From JBMTVT01 sp049451635 (lineage in GTDB: Bacteria; Bacteroidota; Bacteroidia; Flavobacteriales; Flavobacteriaceae), in contig JBMTVT010000007.1 of NCBI GenBank assembly GCA_049451635.1, forward strand, positions 1 to 46,661: DNA of 46,661 nt, read 5' to 3'. Shown one piece after another: positions 8,696-17,226 of this stretch; the first letter of the stretch is position 1; each line of letters opens with the position of its first letter. The position numbers were made by a program, and so were the translations under genes. Under the pieces are notes generated by a model that worked only from the letters and a program-made list of their open reading frames with translations, was not told the DNA's origin and made no database searches.

Positions 8696-10318
8696 TTGAA
8701 ACTACAAGGTCAAATAGTAGATATACCAAACAAACGCATTTTCAAAGGCGAAATCACTTTGGAAAATGGTAAAATTAAATCCATTCAAGAAAAGGAACAT
8801 AATATACACCATTATATATTGCCAGGTTTTGTCGATGCCCACATCCATATAGAAAGCTCTATGTTGGTGCCCAGTGAGTTTGCAAAATTGGCGGTTACTC
8901 ACGGAACCGTTGCTACAGTTTCCGATCCACATGAAATCGCCAATGTTTTGGGTGTTGAAGGTGTAAATTTCATGATTGAAAATGGTAAAAAAGTACCTTT
9001 CAAATTCAATTTTGGCGCACCGTCTTGTGTGCCAGCCACCACGTTTGAATCGGCTGGAGCTTTGATTAATTCTGATGACATAAAAACGCTTCTCGAAAAC
9101 CCCGATATTAAATATTTAGCAGAAATGATGAATTATCCAGGTGTTTTGTTTGATGATGAAGAAGTCATGAAAAAAATCGCTTGGGCAAAACATTACAACA
9201 AACCCGTTGATGGTCACGCACCAGGATTAAGAGGTGATGCTATTTCTAAATATATTAGAGCAGGAATTTCAACCGACCACGAATGTTTTACTTATGAGGA
9301 AGCATTAGAGAAGCTACAAAAGGGCATGAAAATTTTAATCCGTGAGGGTAGTGCTGCTAAAAACTTTGAAGTGTTGATTGATTTATTGCCTGAACATTTT
9401 AAAAACATGATGTTTTGCAGTGATGATAAGCACCCAGATGATTTATTGCTTAACCATATTAATAAATTGTGCGCTCGCGCTGTAGCAAAAGGAATAGATG
9501 TTTTTAAGGTTTTGCAAGTGGCATGTATAAATTCTGTAAAGCATTATAATTTAGAGGTTGGTTTATTAAATGAAGACGATGCTGCCGATTTTATAATAGT
9601 TGAAGATTTAAAAGATTTTAAAACCCTACAAACCTACATTAATGGTGACCTGGTTTTTGATGATGGAAAATCATTGATAGGAACTGTTTCATTTGAAAAC
9701 GTAAATAATTTTAATTGTAATAAAAAAGAAGTTTCAGATTTTAAAGTTGAATCCTCAGCCAATAAAATACGCGTTATTGAAGCTTTAGAAGGTCAATTAG
9801 TAACCAACGAATTAATCGAAGAAACTTTAATTAAAGAAGGAAACATCATCTCGAATACTGAAAAAGATATCTTAAAAATAGCGGTTGTAAACCGGTATAA
9901 TAACCAACAGCCAGCACTAGCTTTTATCAAGAATTTTGGATTGAATGAAGGCGCAATTGCGAGTTCTGTAGGTCACGATTCCCATAATATAATCGCCGTT
10001 GGGGCGAGAGACGAAGCTATTTGTAAAGCAGTGAATTTGTTGATTAAAAATAAAGGTGGTATTTGTGCAGTAAGTAATTCCGAAGAAAAAGTAATGCCAC
10101 TTCCCGTTGCTGGAATTATGAGCGATAAAGATGGAGAAACCGTTGGGAAACTATATGCCGAATTGGATAATATGGCAAAACAATTAGGCTCACAATTACA
10201 TGCGCCTTACATGACCTTATCCTTTATGGCATTGTTGGTAATTCCATCATTAAAATTAAGCGATAAAGGCTTGTTTAATGCAAATACTTTTAAATTTACA
10301 CCATTAGAAGTTAGCTAG
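8696..10318 (+). CDS. ade: Adenine deaminase
   Basis: Hydrolyses adenine to hypoxanthine and ammonia in purine salvage. This is the bacterial amidohydrolase-type adenine deaminase, not the ADD adenosine-deaminase-like type. Features are GFVDAHIHIESSM with metal-binding H49 and H51, the TVSDPHEIANV strand, DGHAPGL, STDHECFTYEEA, FCSDDKHPDDL, and the C-terminal lid with SVGHDSHNIIAVG. The 540-residue length is normal. The start is TTG (MKLQGQIVDI); no ATG precedes the conserved sequence. I found no sign of a purine riboswitch in the short upstream spacer, which is filled by a repeat. Three bases separate it from the hydrolase gene downstream, so the two are probably cotranscribed. Confidence 0.94.
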   Translation: MKLQGQIVDIPNKRIFKGEITLENGKIKSIQEKEHNIHHYILPGFVDAHIHIESSMLVPSEFAKLAVTHGTVATVSDPHEIANVLGVEGVNFMIENGKKVPFKFNFGAPSCVPATTFESAGALINSDDIKTLLENPDIKYLAEMMNYPGVLFDDEEVMKKIAWAKHYNKPVDGHAPGLRGDAISKYIRAGISTDHECFTYEEALEKLQKGMKILIREGSAAKNFEVLIDLLPEHFKNMMFCSDDKHPDDLLLNHINKLCARAVAKGIDVFKVLQVACINSVKHYNLEVGLLNEDDAADFIIVEDLKDFKTLQTYINGDLVFDDGKSLIGTVSFENVNNFNCNKKEVSDFKVESSANKIRVIEALEGQLVTNELIEETLIKEGNIISNTEKDILKIAVVNRYNNQQPALAFIKNFGLNEGAIASSVGHDSHNIIAVGARDEAICKAVNLLIKNKGGICAVSNSEEKVMPLPVAGIMSDKDGETVGKLYAELDNMAKQLGSQLHAPYMTLSFMALLVIPSLKLSDKGLFNANTFKFTPLEVS

Positions 10319-10321
10319 TTT

Positions 10322-11284
10322 ATGCCAGTAATACAATCAACTTACAAACCTCCTTTTTATTTTAAAAACGGATTTGTTTCTACTGTTTATTCTGGTTTAA
10401 TAAGACGAGTTGATTTGCAGCAAGAACGCGAGCGAATCATCTTAAACGATGCCGATTTTTTGGATTTAGACTGGAGTTTTTCCAAAGAAAAAACCAACAA
10501 GGTTATTGTTTTGTTGCACGGGTTGGAAGGACATGCACAAAGACCTTATGTAAAGGCCCCTGCAAAACTTTTTAACAAGAATGGCGTTGATGCTGTGTGT
10601 GTTAATTTTAGAGGATGTAGCGGTGAAAGAAATTTAAAGTACAGTAGTTATCATTCAGGTGCCACAGAAGATTTAGTGGAAGTTGTTGAGCATCTAATTG
10701 TTAAAAAAAAATATACTAAAATTTATCTAAAAGGCATCAGTTTAGGTGCTAATGTTATCTTAAAATATTTAGGGGAAAGAAACACTATTCCCAAAGAGGT
10801 TAAGGCAGCTATTGCAGTTTCAGTACCATGCGATTTGCATGCTTCCTGTAAAGAACTTAATAAACTAAAAAATAAATTATTTCACGATCGATTTTTAAAA
10901 GATTTATTGAATCATTTAAAAGAGAAGCAAAAAATTTTTCCAAATAAATTGAGTTTAGATGAGATAAACTCAATAAAAACATTGTTAGATTTAGATAATG
11001 TTTATACCTCAAAAGCACATGGTTTTAAAGATGCTTTGGACTATTATGAAAAAAGTAGTTCGTTGCAATTTTTACCAAATATTAAAACCCCAACATTAAT
11101 TATCAATGCATTGAACGATTCGTTTTTAGCTCCAGAATGTTTCCCCATTAAAGAAGCAAAAAACAATCCTAATCTTTTTTTAGAAATGCCAAACCACGGT
11201 GGTCATGTTGGGTTTATTAGCAGAAATAACAGTTATTACAATGAGAAACGAGCTTTAGAGTTTGTAAATGAAATTATTTCTTGA
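10322..11284 (+). CDS. YheT-type alpha/beta hydrolase
   Basis: A 320-residue alpha/beta-hydrolase of the YheT/EMB8 family, presumed esterase or lipase-like in the cytosol. The catalytic triad is visible: Ser140 in GISLGAN, Asp266 in NALNDSF and His295 in NHGGHVGF. The oxyanion-side motif LLHGLEGHAQRPYV is also typical. Function and substrate of this family are poorly defined. It begins 3 nt after ade and its last 11 nt overlap the end of the convergent transporter gene, so no terminator separates them. Confidence 0.87.
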   Translation: MPVIQSTYKPPFYFKNGFVSTVYSGLIRRVDLQQERERIILNDADFLDLDWSFSKEKTNKVIVLLHGLEGHAQRPYVKAPAKLFNKNGVDAVCVNFRGCSGERNLKYSSYHSGATEDLVEVVEHLIVKKKYTKIYLKGISLGANVILKYLGERNTIPKEVKAAIAVSVPCDLHASCKELNKLKNKLFHDRFLKDLLNHLKEKQKIFPNKLSLDEINSIKTLLDLDNVYTSKAHGFKDALDYYEKSSSLQFLPNIKTPTLIINALNDSFLAPECFPIKEAKNNPNLFLEMPNHGGHVGFISRNNSYYNEKRALEFVNEIIS

Positions 11285-12743
11285 GCGACTCAGGAAAACC
11301 TTCGATAACTATATGCCATAATTCGGGTAAAACAAAATATACAAAAGCGGTTAATAAGATTATAGATATGATATTCATGGTAAAACCTTTTTTAACCATA
11401 TCAGGAATTCTTAAATAACCCGAGCCAAAAACCACCGCATTTGGTGGGGTAGCAACTGGTAACATAAATGCACAAGAAGCAGCAACTGCTGCTCCAACCA
11501 TTAAAACAAAAGGGTGAATATCAATAGTTAAAGCCATAGGCGCCAGTACGGGAAGGAGCATAGCGGTTGTAGCTAAATTGGAGGTTATTTCAGTTAAAAA
11601 ATTTACGGCAGCTATCAATAGTAAAAATAAAATGATGGTACTAACACCTACCAAAGAAGTCATTTGGTTTCCTATCCACAACGCCAACCCACTAGTTTCA
11701 AAACCCTTAGCCAAAGCCATACCACCTCCAAATAATAAGATGATTCCCCATGGTAAATCTTTAGTATCTTTCCAAGAAATTAATTTTTTGTTTTTTGTTT
11801 TTGAGGGAATTAAAAATAGAATTACCGCAAATAAAACAGCGATAATAGTATCATCAAGTTGCGGTAATATTTTTTGAAGTAGAAATGATCGTGTTATCCA
11901 ACAAAAAGCAGTTGTTGCAAAAACTATTGCAACAACTTTTTCTTCATAAGTAATCTTTCCAAGAGTTTTGAGGAGTTGCTTAATTTCAGCTTTTCCACCA
12001 GGAAATTCTTTTTGTTTAAAAGTGAAAGCGAATGACGTTAAATATTTCCAACAGATGAATAATAAAATGACTGAAATAGGAAAGCCAAAACCAAACCATT
12101 GTGTAAACGTAATTTCGTAACCATAAGTTTCAGATACTACACCTGCTAAAACCAAGTTAGGTGGTGTACCAATTAGTGTAGCAATACCGCCAATGGAAGC
12201 GCTATAAGCAATAGCGAGCATAAGCGCTTTACCAAAAATTAAGTTTTCGTTTTCAATGGTATTAGGATTATCTTTTAACTGCTTTATAATAGCAATACCA
12301 ATGGGTAACATCATTACAGAAGTAGCTGTGTTAGAAATCCACATCGATAAAAAAGCAGTAGCAGCCATAAAGCCCAAAATAATTTTTTTGATATCAGAAC
12401 CGATTATATTTATGATGTTTAGGGCAATACGTTTGTGTAAGTTCCATTTTTCAATGGCAATGGCAATAATGAATCCACCCAAATATAAAAACACGTATTT
12501 GTGACCAAAGGATGCTGTAGTTTCGGCTATGTTTAAACTGCCAGAAAGTGGAAACAAAACGATTGGTAATAAAGCAGTAGCAGCTATGGGTATTGCTTCA
12601 GTAATCCACCAAACGGCTATCCACACTGTTGAAGCTAAAATGCCATTTGCTTCTTCTGATAACCCTTCAGGCTTAAAAAAAAGCCGAATTAAAATAAATA
12701 ATAATGGACCAAGAAATAAGCCAATACGTTTTGTATTTATCAT
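11274..12743 (-). CDS. SLC13/DASS-family sodium:anion symporter
   Basis: A 489-residue integral membrane transporter with about 11-13 hydrophobic segments arranged as an inverted repeat. The two family SNT-type motifs are seen as SNTATSVMMLP and TSNLATTAMLLP, each followed by a proline-rich hairpin, IGTPPNLVLAG and VATPPNAVVFGSG. These bind Na+ and the carboxylate or oxyanion in DASS proteins. Likely substrates are C4-dicarboxylates (succinate, malate, fumarate), but sulfate is also possible in this superfamily. It is divergent from the molybdenum hydroxylase genes (125-bp spacer); shared regulation is possible but nothing in the sequence proves it. Confidence 0.9.
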   Translation of the reverse strand: MINTKRIGLFLGPLLFILIRLFFKPEGLSEEANGILASTVWIAVWWITEAIPIAATALLPIVLFPLSGSLNIAETTASFGHKYVFLYLGGFIIAIAIEKWNLHKRIALNIINIIGSDIKKIILGFMAATAFLSMWISNTATSVMMLPIGIAIIKQLKDNPNTIENENLIFGKALMLAIAYSASIGGIATLIGTPPNLVLAGVVSETYGYEITFTQWFGFGFPISVILLFICWKYLTSFAFTFKQKEFPGGKAEIKQLLKTLGKITYEEKVVAIVFATTAFCWITRSFLLQKILPQLDDTIIAVLFAVILFLIPSKTKNKKLISWKDTKDLPWGIILLFGGGMALAKGFETSGLALWIGNQMTSLVGVSTIILFLLLIAAVNFLTEITSNLATTAMLLPVLAPMALTIDIHPFVLMVGAAVAASCAFMLPVATPPNAVVFGSGYLRIPDMVKKGFTMNIISIILLTAFVYFVLPELWHIVIEGFPESLKK

Positions 12744-12868
12744 ATATTATCAGAATTTAAAATCTAATTACTTTACATAAATGTTAAAATAACAATAATG
12801 GCTAAAAATAACCTTTATTTTTTCGTAAATTTAATAGCAATTCAAAAAAACCAATATAACATACAATC

Positions 12869-13324
12869 ATGCCAACATTCAATTTAAAAATCAATAAAAA
12901 AGACTATAGTGTTGAGGCAGATATGGATACACCTTTACTATGGGTATTACGCGATCATGTGAATTTAGTAGGAACCAAATATGGCTGTGGCATTGGTCAA
13001 TGTGGTGCCTGTACCATTCATGTAGATGGCAATGCCATGCGTAGTTGTATGCTGCAAGTGTCACAAGCGCAAGGCATGGAAATTACTACCATTGAAGGAC
13101 TTTCAGAAGATGGTGACCATCCTGTTCAACAAGCATGGATCGAGCATGATGTACCGCAATGTGGTTACTGTCAAGCAGGACAAATTATGAATGCTGTTTC
13201 ACTATTAAAAAATAATCCAAATCCTTCAGACACCGATATTAATGCTGCCATGAATGGAAATATTTGTAGATGTGGTACTTACTTTAGAATTAAGAAAGCC
13301 ATAAAAACGGCAGCAAAACTTTAA
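12869..13324 (+). CDS. [2Fe-2S] subunit of a xanthine dehydrogenase-family enzyme
   Basis: The 151-residue electron-transfer subunit for the molybdenum hydroxylase encoded next. Two [2Fe-2S] clusters are fully ligated by sequence: the plant-ferredoxin type with C40, C45, C48 and C60, and the helical type with C98, C101, C133 and C135. Its size matches IorA/CoxS-type subunits. It has no signal peptide, so it probably travels through the Tat pathway bound to its partner. It starts a plus-strand gene set, 14 nt before the large subunit. There is no FAD subunit nearby, which points to the isoquinoline 1-oxidoreductase (IorAB-like) class that donates electrons to cytochromes or quinones rather than NAD. 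Confidence 0.93.
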   Translation: MPTFNLKINKKDYSVEADMDTPLLWVLRDHVNLVGTKYGCGIGQCGACTIHVDGNAMRSCMLQVSQAQGMEITTIEGLSEDGDHPVQQAWIEHDVPQCGYCQAGQIMNAVSLLKNNPNPSDTDINAAMNGNICRCGTYFRIKKAIKTAAKL

Positions 13325-13338
13325 ACTAACAACAAGCC

Positions 13339-15537
13339 ATGACAAAAATACGAACACACTACAACCGTCGATCATTTTTAAAAGTATCTGCAGCAGCTGG
13401 AGGTGGTATGCTCATAGGGTTTAGTTGGTTAACAGGATGTACTTCCGATAAAAAATTAAAAGAAAAGATAGCCATACCCAATGAGTGGTATGAGTTAAAC
13501 GGATATATTAAAATTGGTGACACCGGATTGGTTACCATTTACTCACCAAATCCAGAAATTGGGCAGAATGTTAAAACCTCAATGCCCATGATTGTTGCAG
13601 AGGAGTTGGATGTAGATTGGGAAAATGTAGTTGTCAAACAAGGAGCTTTAGATGAAGATGCCTTTAAAAACCCACAATTTGCGGGTGGAAGTTTATCTAT
13701 TAAGTTAAGTTGGGATGCCTTGAGAATGGCAGGTGCTACAGGTAGACGCATGTTGTTAGAGGCTGCTGCTAAAGAATTAGGAGTTTCTGTTTCAGATTTA
13801 GCCGTTAGCAAGGGTATAATTAAAGAAAAAAATGGAGAACGTACCATCGGTTATGGAGACATAGCATCAAAAGCAGTTGGTATAGAAATCCCAGAAGAAG
13901 TAGAGCTTAAAGACGTAAAGAATTTTGAAATAATTGGGACCAGTAAAAAAAATGTAGATGGCAAGAATATTACCACGGGTAAACCGCTTTTTGGTTTAGA
14001 TTTTTATCGCGAGGGCATGAAACTAGCTATGATTCAACATCCACCATCATTTGGTATGAAAGTTAAAGATTTCAATGTAGATGAAATTAAGGCTTTGCCA
14101 GGAGTAACCGATGCTTTTATTATAGATACAACTATTGATGACCCAGTATGGTGCGATGAGAAAGGATTTCTACAACTTATTGCCATTACAGGAGATTCTA
14201 CATGGCAATTAATGAAAGCTAAAAAGGCTATCAGGGCTAACTGGGAAATAGTAAGTGAATTGGAAAGTTCTGAAACCCATCAAAAAAGTTTGGAGAAAGC
14301 TTTGTTATCTGGTAAAGTTGAGGCTAGCAGAGTAGATGGTAATCCTGAGGAAGCTTTTAAGAAAGCCACTAAAGTTATTGAACGAACGTACAGTGCACCG
14401 TTTTTACCACACAACACTTTAGAACCTATGAATTTCTTTGCGAATGTTACTGAAAATTCGGTAGAATTAATTGGTCCTACCCAAACGCCTAAAGCACTCG
14501 AAGATTCGGTTTCGAAACTATTGGGTATCCCAATCGAAAATATTTCTGTTGATATGACTCGTATTGGTGGTGGGTTTGGCAGAAGGTTGTATGTGCATTT
14601 TGGTGTGGAGGCAGCTGCAATATCAAAAAAAATAGGCAAACCAGTGAAACTTATTTACACACGTGAGGATGATATGACACAAGGTACTTATAGACCTCCA
14701 TATTTGTTAACTTATAAAGCTGGTTTAGATGAAAATAACAATCTCACTGCGTTTTCTGTAAGAGGGGCTAGTTTACCTGCTAGTGAAGCACCAGTATTTC
14801 CAAATCGATTTCCTGCTGGAACAATAGAAAACTATTTGGCAGAGAATCTTGGAGGAAACACTAATATAACTACAGGAGCATGGCGAGCACCACGGTCGCA
14901 TTTTACGGCAGGAGCAGAACAAGCCTTTTTAGATGAAGTAGCTGAAGCTGCAGGGAAAGACCCCATAGATTTTCGTTTGGAATTATTTGATAGGGCTATA
15001 AATAACCCTGTTGGAGAAAAATACGACTATGAAGCAGAGCGTTATACAGGCGTTTTAAAATTGGTTAAAGAAAAATCTAATTGGGGAGAATCCAAACCTG
15101 GTGTTTATCGAGGTGTTGCTGCTTATTTTTGCCATTATTCCTATGTAGCAGAAGTGGTTGATTTGGTGATGGAAAACGGAGAACCTAAAATTAAAAAAGT
15201 TTGGTGTGCAGTAGATTGCGGAATTGTTATAAATAAAGATGCAGCAAAAAATATGATAGAAGGAGGCGTTGTTGATGGAGTAGGACATGCGATGTATAGT
15301 CAATTAACTTTTGATAATGGTTCGCCTAACCAAATTAATTTTGACACCTATCAACTTATTCGTCATTCCCAAGCACCTGAAGAAATTGAGGTATTTTTTG
15401 TAGAAAACAATATATCGCCCACAGGTTTAGGTGAACCAGGACTACCACCTGCAGCTGGGGCTCTAGCTAATGCGCTTTACAAAGCAACTGGTGAGCGGTA
15501 CTATCACCAACCGTTTATTTCTGGCAAAAAGTTTTAG
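13339..15537 (+). CDS. Molybdopterin-binding subunit, IorB-like, Tat lipoprotein
   Basis: The 732-residue catalytic subunit of a xanthine dehydrogenase-family molybdenum hydroxylase, closest in layout to IorB-type aldehyde or N-heterocycle oxidoreductases. The N-terminus has a twin-arginine motif, NRRSFLK (R10, R11), a weakly hydrophobic stretch, then a lipobox LTGC with Cys34. This predicts folded export and lipid anchoring. Moco-contact motifs are GGGFGRR, the TGAWRAPRSH segment, and GLGEPGLPP with Glu699 in the place of the catalytic base. Its length is normal for IorB-like proteins. The XdhC and MocA-like maturation genes follow directly. The substrate is unknown: an aldehyde, a purine or another N-heterocycle are all possible. 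Confidence 0.93.
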   Translation: MTKIRTHYNRRSFLKVSAAAGGGMLIGFSWLTGCTSDKKLKEKIAIPNEWYELNGYIKIGDTGLVTIYSPNPEIGQNVKTSMPMIVAEELDVDWENVVVKQGALDEDAFKNPQFAGGSLSIKLSWDALRMAGATGRRMLLEAAAKELGVSVSDLAVSKGIIKEKNGERTIGYGDIASKAVGIEIPEEVELKDVKNFEIIGTSKKNVDGKNITTGKPLFGLDFYREGMKLAMIQHPPSFGMKVKDFNVDEIKALPGVTDAFIIDTTIDDPVWCDEKGFLQLIAITGDSTWQLMKAKKAIRANWEIVSELESSETHQKSLEKALLSGKVEASRVDGNPEEAFKKATKVIERTYSAPFLPHNTLEPMNFFANVTENSVELIGPTQTPKALEDSVSKLLGIPIENISVDMTRIGGGFGRRLYVHFGVEAAAISKKIGKPVKLIYTREDDMTQGTYRPPYLLTYKAGLDENNNLTAFSVRGASLPASEAPVFPNRFPAGTIENYLAENLGGNTNITTGAWRAPRSHFTAGAEQAFLDEVAEAAGKDPIDFRLELFDRAINNPVGEKYDYEAERYTGVLKLVKEKSNWGESKPGVYRGVAAYFCHYSYVAEVVDLVMENGEPKIKKVWCAVDCGIVINKDAAKNMIEGGVVDGVGHAMYSQLTFDNGSPNQINFDTYQLIRHSQAPEEIEVFFVENNISPTGLGEPGLPPAAGALANALYKATGERYYHQPFISGKKF

Positions 15538-15573
15538 GATAGTAATTGATAATGTTTTCCAGATTTTTTTTGA

Positions 15574-16593
15574 ATGACACACGAATTTAAAAATATAGTT
15601 CAACAGGCTTTTTTAGCTCAATCAAAAAGTATTAAATCAGTTTTAGCATCGGTAGTAGCACTTGTTGGTTCATCTTATCGTAAACCCGGAGTACGAATGC
15701 TTGTTTTAGAAAATGGTGATATGGTTGGCGCAGTAAGTGGGGGTTGTGTTGAAAAAGAAATTGTTTCGCAATCGGAAACTGTTTTTAAAACAGGCAAAGC
15801 AAAAATAATGACTTATGATGGTCGATACCGTCTTGGTTGTGAAGGCGTTCTTTATATTCTTTTAGAAGTATTTCAACCGCAAAAAACATTTAAAACAGCT
15901 TTTTTTAAATGTTTGGAAAATAGACAATCCTTTGAGTTGATATCTTATTATAAGCAAGAAGCAGGAACATTTTTAGGACTTGGTACTCATGTTAACATAA
16001 ACAAAGAAAAATTTTCGGTTTCAGAAAATCACATACATATTGATACAAAAGAACTTTCAGTCTTTACACAGTTAATGCCACCATGTTTCAAGTTAATCAT
16101 TATTGGAGCAGAACATGATGCTGTACAGCTTTGTCATTATGCGGCTTCAACAGGTTGGGAGGTTACTGTAGTTGCAGGAGTATCTCAACCAAAATCGATT
16201 GGTGATTTTCCAGGAGCGAGTCATTTTATTGCTTCAACACCTGAACATTTAGATGTAAAGTTTATTGACGATGAAACGGCCATCGTTTTAATGACCCATA
16301 GTTTTGCAACCGATTTAAGATATTTGGTTTCGCTTCATAAAACCATGCCAGTTTATATTGGATTATTGGGACCAACAAAACGTCGTGATGATTTGATTAC
16401 TCAGTTTATGGAATATTGTCCCGATATTGATTATAATTTTTTAGAACGCATTCACGGACCAGCAGGACTTGATATAGGCTCTGAAACACCACAAGAAATA
16501 GCGATTTCCATTATAGCTGAGATTTTGGCTTACTCACGAAGTAAAAACCCAATATCTCTTAGTGAAAAAACAGGAAAGATTCACACAAAATAA
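15574..16593 (+). CDS. XdhC-family molybdenum cofactor maturation chaperone
   Basis: A 339-residue XdhC/CoxI-type protein. Family members bind Moco, promote its sulfuration, and deliver it to xanthine dehydrogenase-family enzymes. The N-terminal XdhC domain shows GSSYRKPGVRM and the SGGCVEKEI motif with its conserved Cys. The C-terminal half is the Rossmann-like XdhC_C domain (KLIIIGAEHDA, then GLLGPTKRRDDL and ERIHGPAGLDIGSETPQEIA). It sits 36 nt after the catalytic subunit and 3 nt before the cytidylyltransferase, so it is most likely dedicated to that enzyme. Confidence 0.9.
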   Translation: MTHEFKNIVQQAFLAQSKSIKSVLASVVALVGSSYRKPGVRMLVLENGDMVGAVSGGCVEKEIVSQSETVFKTGKAKIMTYDGRYRLGCEGVLYILLEVFQPQKTFKTAFFKCLENRQSFELISYYKQEAGTFLGLGTHVNINKEKFSVSENHIHIDTKELSVFTQLMPPCFKLIIIGAEHDAVQLCHYAASTGWEVTVVAGVSQPKSIGDFPGASHFIASTPEHLDVKFIDDETAIVLMTHSFATDLRYLVSLHKTMPVYIGLLGPTKRRDDLITQFMEYCPDIDYNFLERIHGPAGLDIGSETPQEIAISIIAEILAYSRSKNPISLSEKTGKIHTK

Positions 16594-16596
16594 ATC

Positions 16597-17226
16597 ATGT
16601 TTTTTTTGGATAATAATACTGTCAATATCACCATTGTTATTCTCGCAGCTGGGGCTTCAACACGAATGGGTTCACCCAAGCAACTTTTAAAATGGGGAGA
16701 CACAACACTTCTTGACCATAGTATAAATACCGCCTTAAATACGGCAGCAAAAGATGTTTTTGTGGTTCTCGGTGCTTATTTTTCAGATATTGAAAAGCAT
16801 ATTAAACATAAGTCGATTCATATTTTGAAAAATGACGGTTGGGAACTTGGTTTGGGTTCATCCATATCTTTTGCAGCTAATTATTTACAGAAAAATAATT
16901 TCGAAATTGACGGTATTCTTTTTATGTTGGCAGATCAACCATTAATTACAAGTGGTTTTTTAAATGAATTAATACAGAATTTTAAACCTAATACAAATGA
17001 CATTATAGTGACTTCTTATGGCACACAAAAGGGTGTACCAGCTATTTTCGATAAAACTTATTTTAAATTATTATCTGAACTTGATGGAAATACAGGAGCA
17101 AAACAAGTGATTACAGACTACGAAACTTATGTAAAATGGGTGAAGCCACCAAAAAAAAATGTAGATTTAGACACAGTTGAAGATTACAAAATACTTTTTA
17201 AAAAAACTTTCGAAGAAGAAAAATGA
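16597..17226 (+). CDS. MocA-like molybdenum cofactor cytidylyltransferase
   Basis: A 209-residue nucleotidyltransferase with the MobA/MocA fold. It probably joins CMP from CTP to Mo-molybdopterin, giving MCD, the cofactor form used by bacterial xanthine dehydrogenase-family enzymes. The nucleotide-binding loop LAAGASTRMGSPKQLL (from residue 16) carries the Ser-Pro-Lys-Gln form seen in MocA rather than the GxDK form of MobA. LADQPLI is the metal-binding DxP site, and KGVPAIF and GNTGAK follow. A separate MobA lies at 23860-24435, which supports the division of labour. Its last 4 nt overlap the start of the next gene (ATGA). Confidence 0.86.
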   Translation: MFFLDNNTVNITIVILAAGASTRMGSPKQLLKWGDTTLLDHSINTALNTAAKDVFVVLGAYFSDIEKHIKHKSIHILKNDGWELGLGSSISFAANYLQKNNFEIDGILFMLADQPLITSGFLNELIQNFKPNTNDIIVTSYGTQKGVPAIFDKTYFKLLSELDGNTGAKQVITDYETYVKWVKPPKKNVDLDTVEDYKILFKKTFEEEK

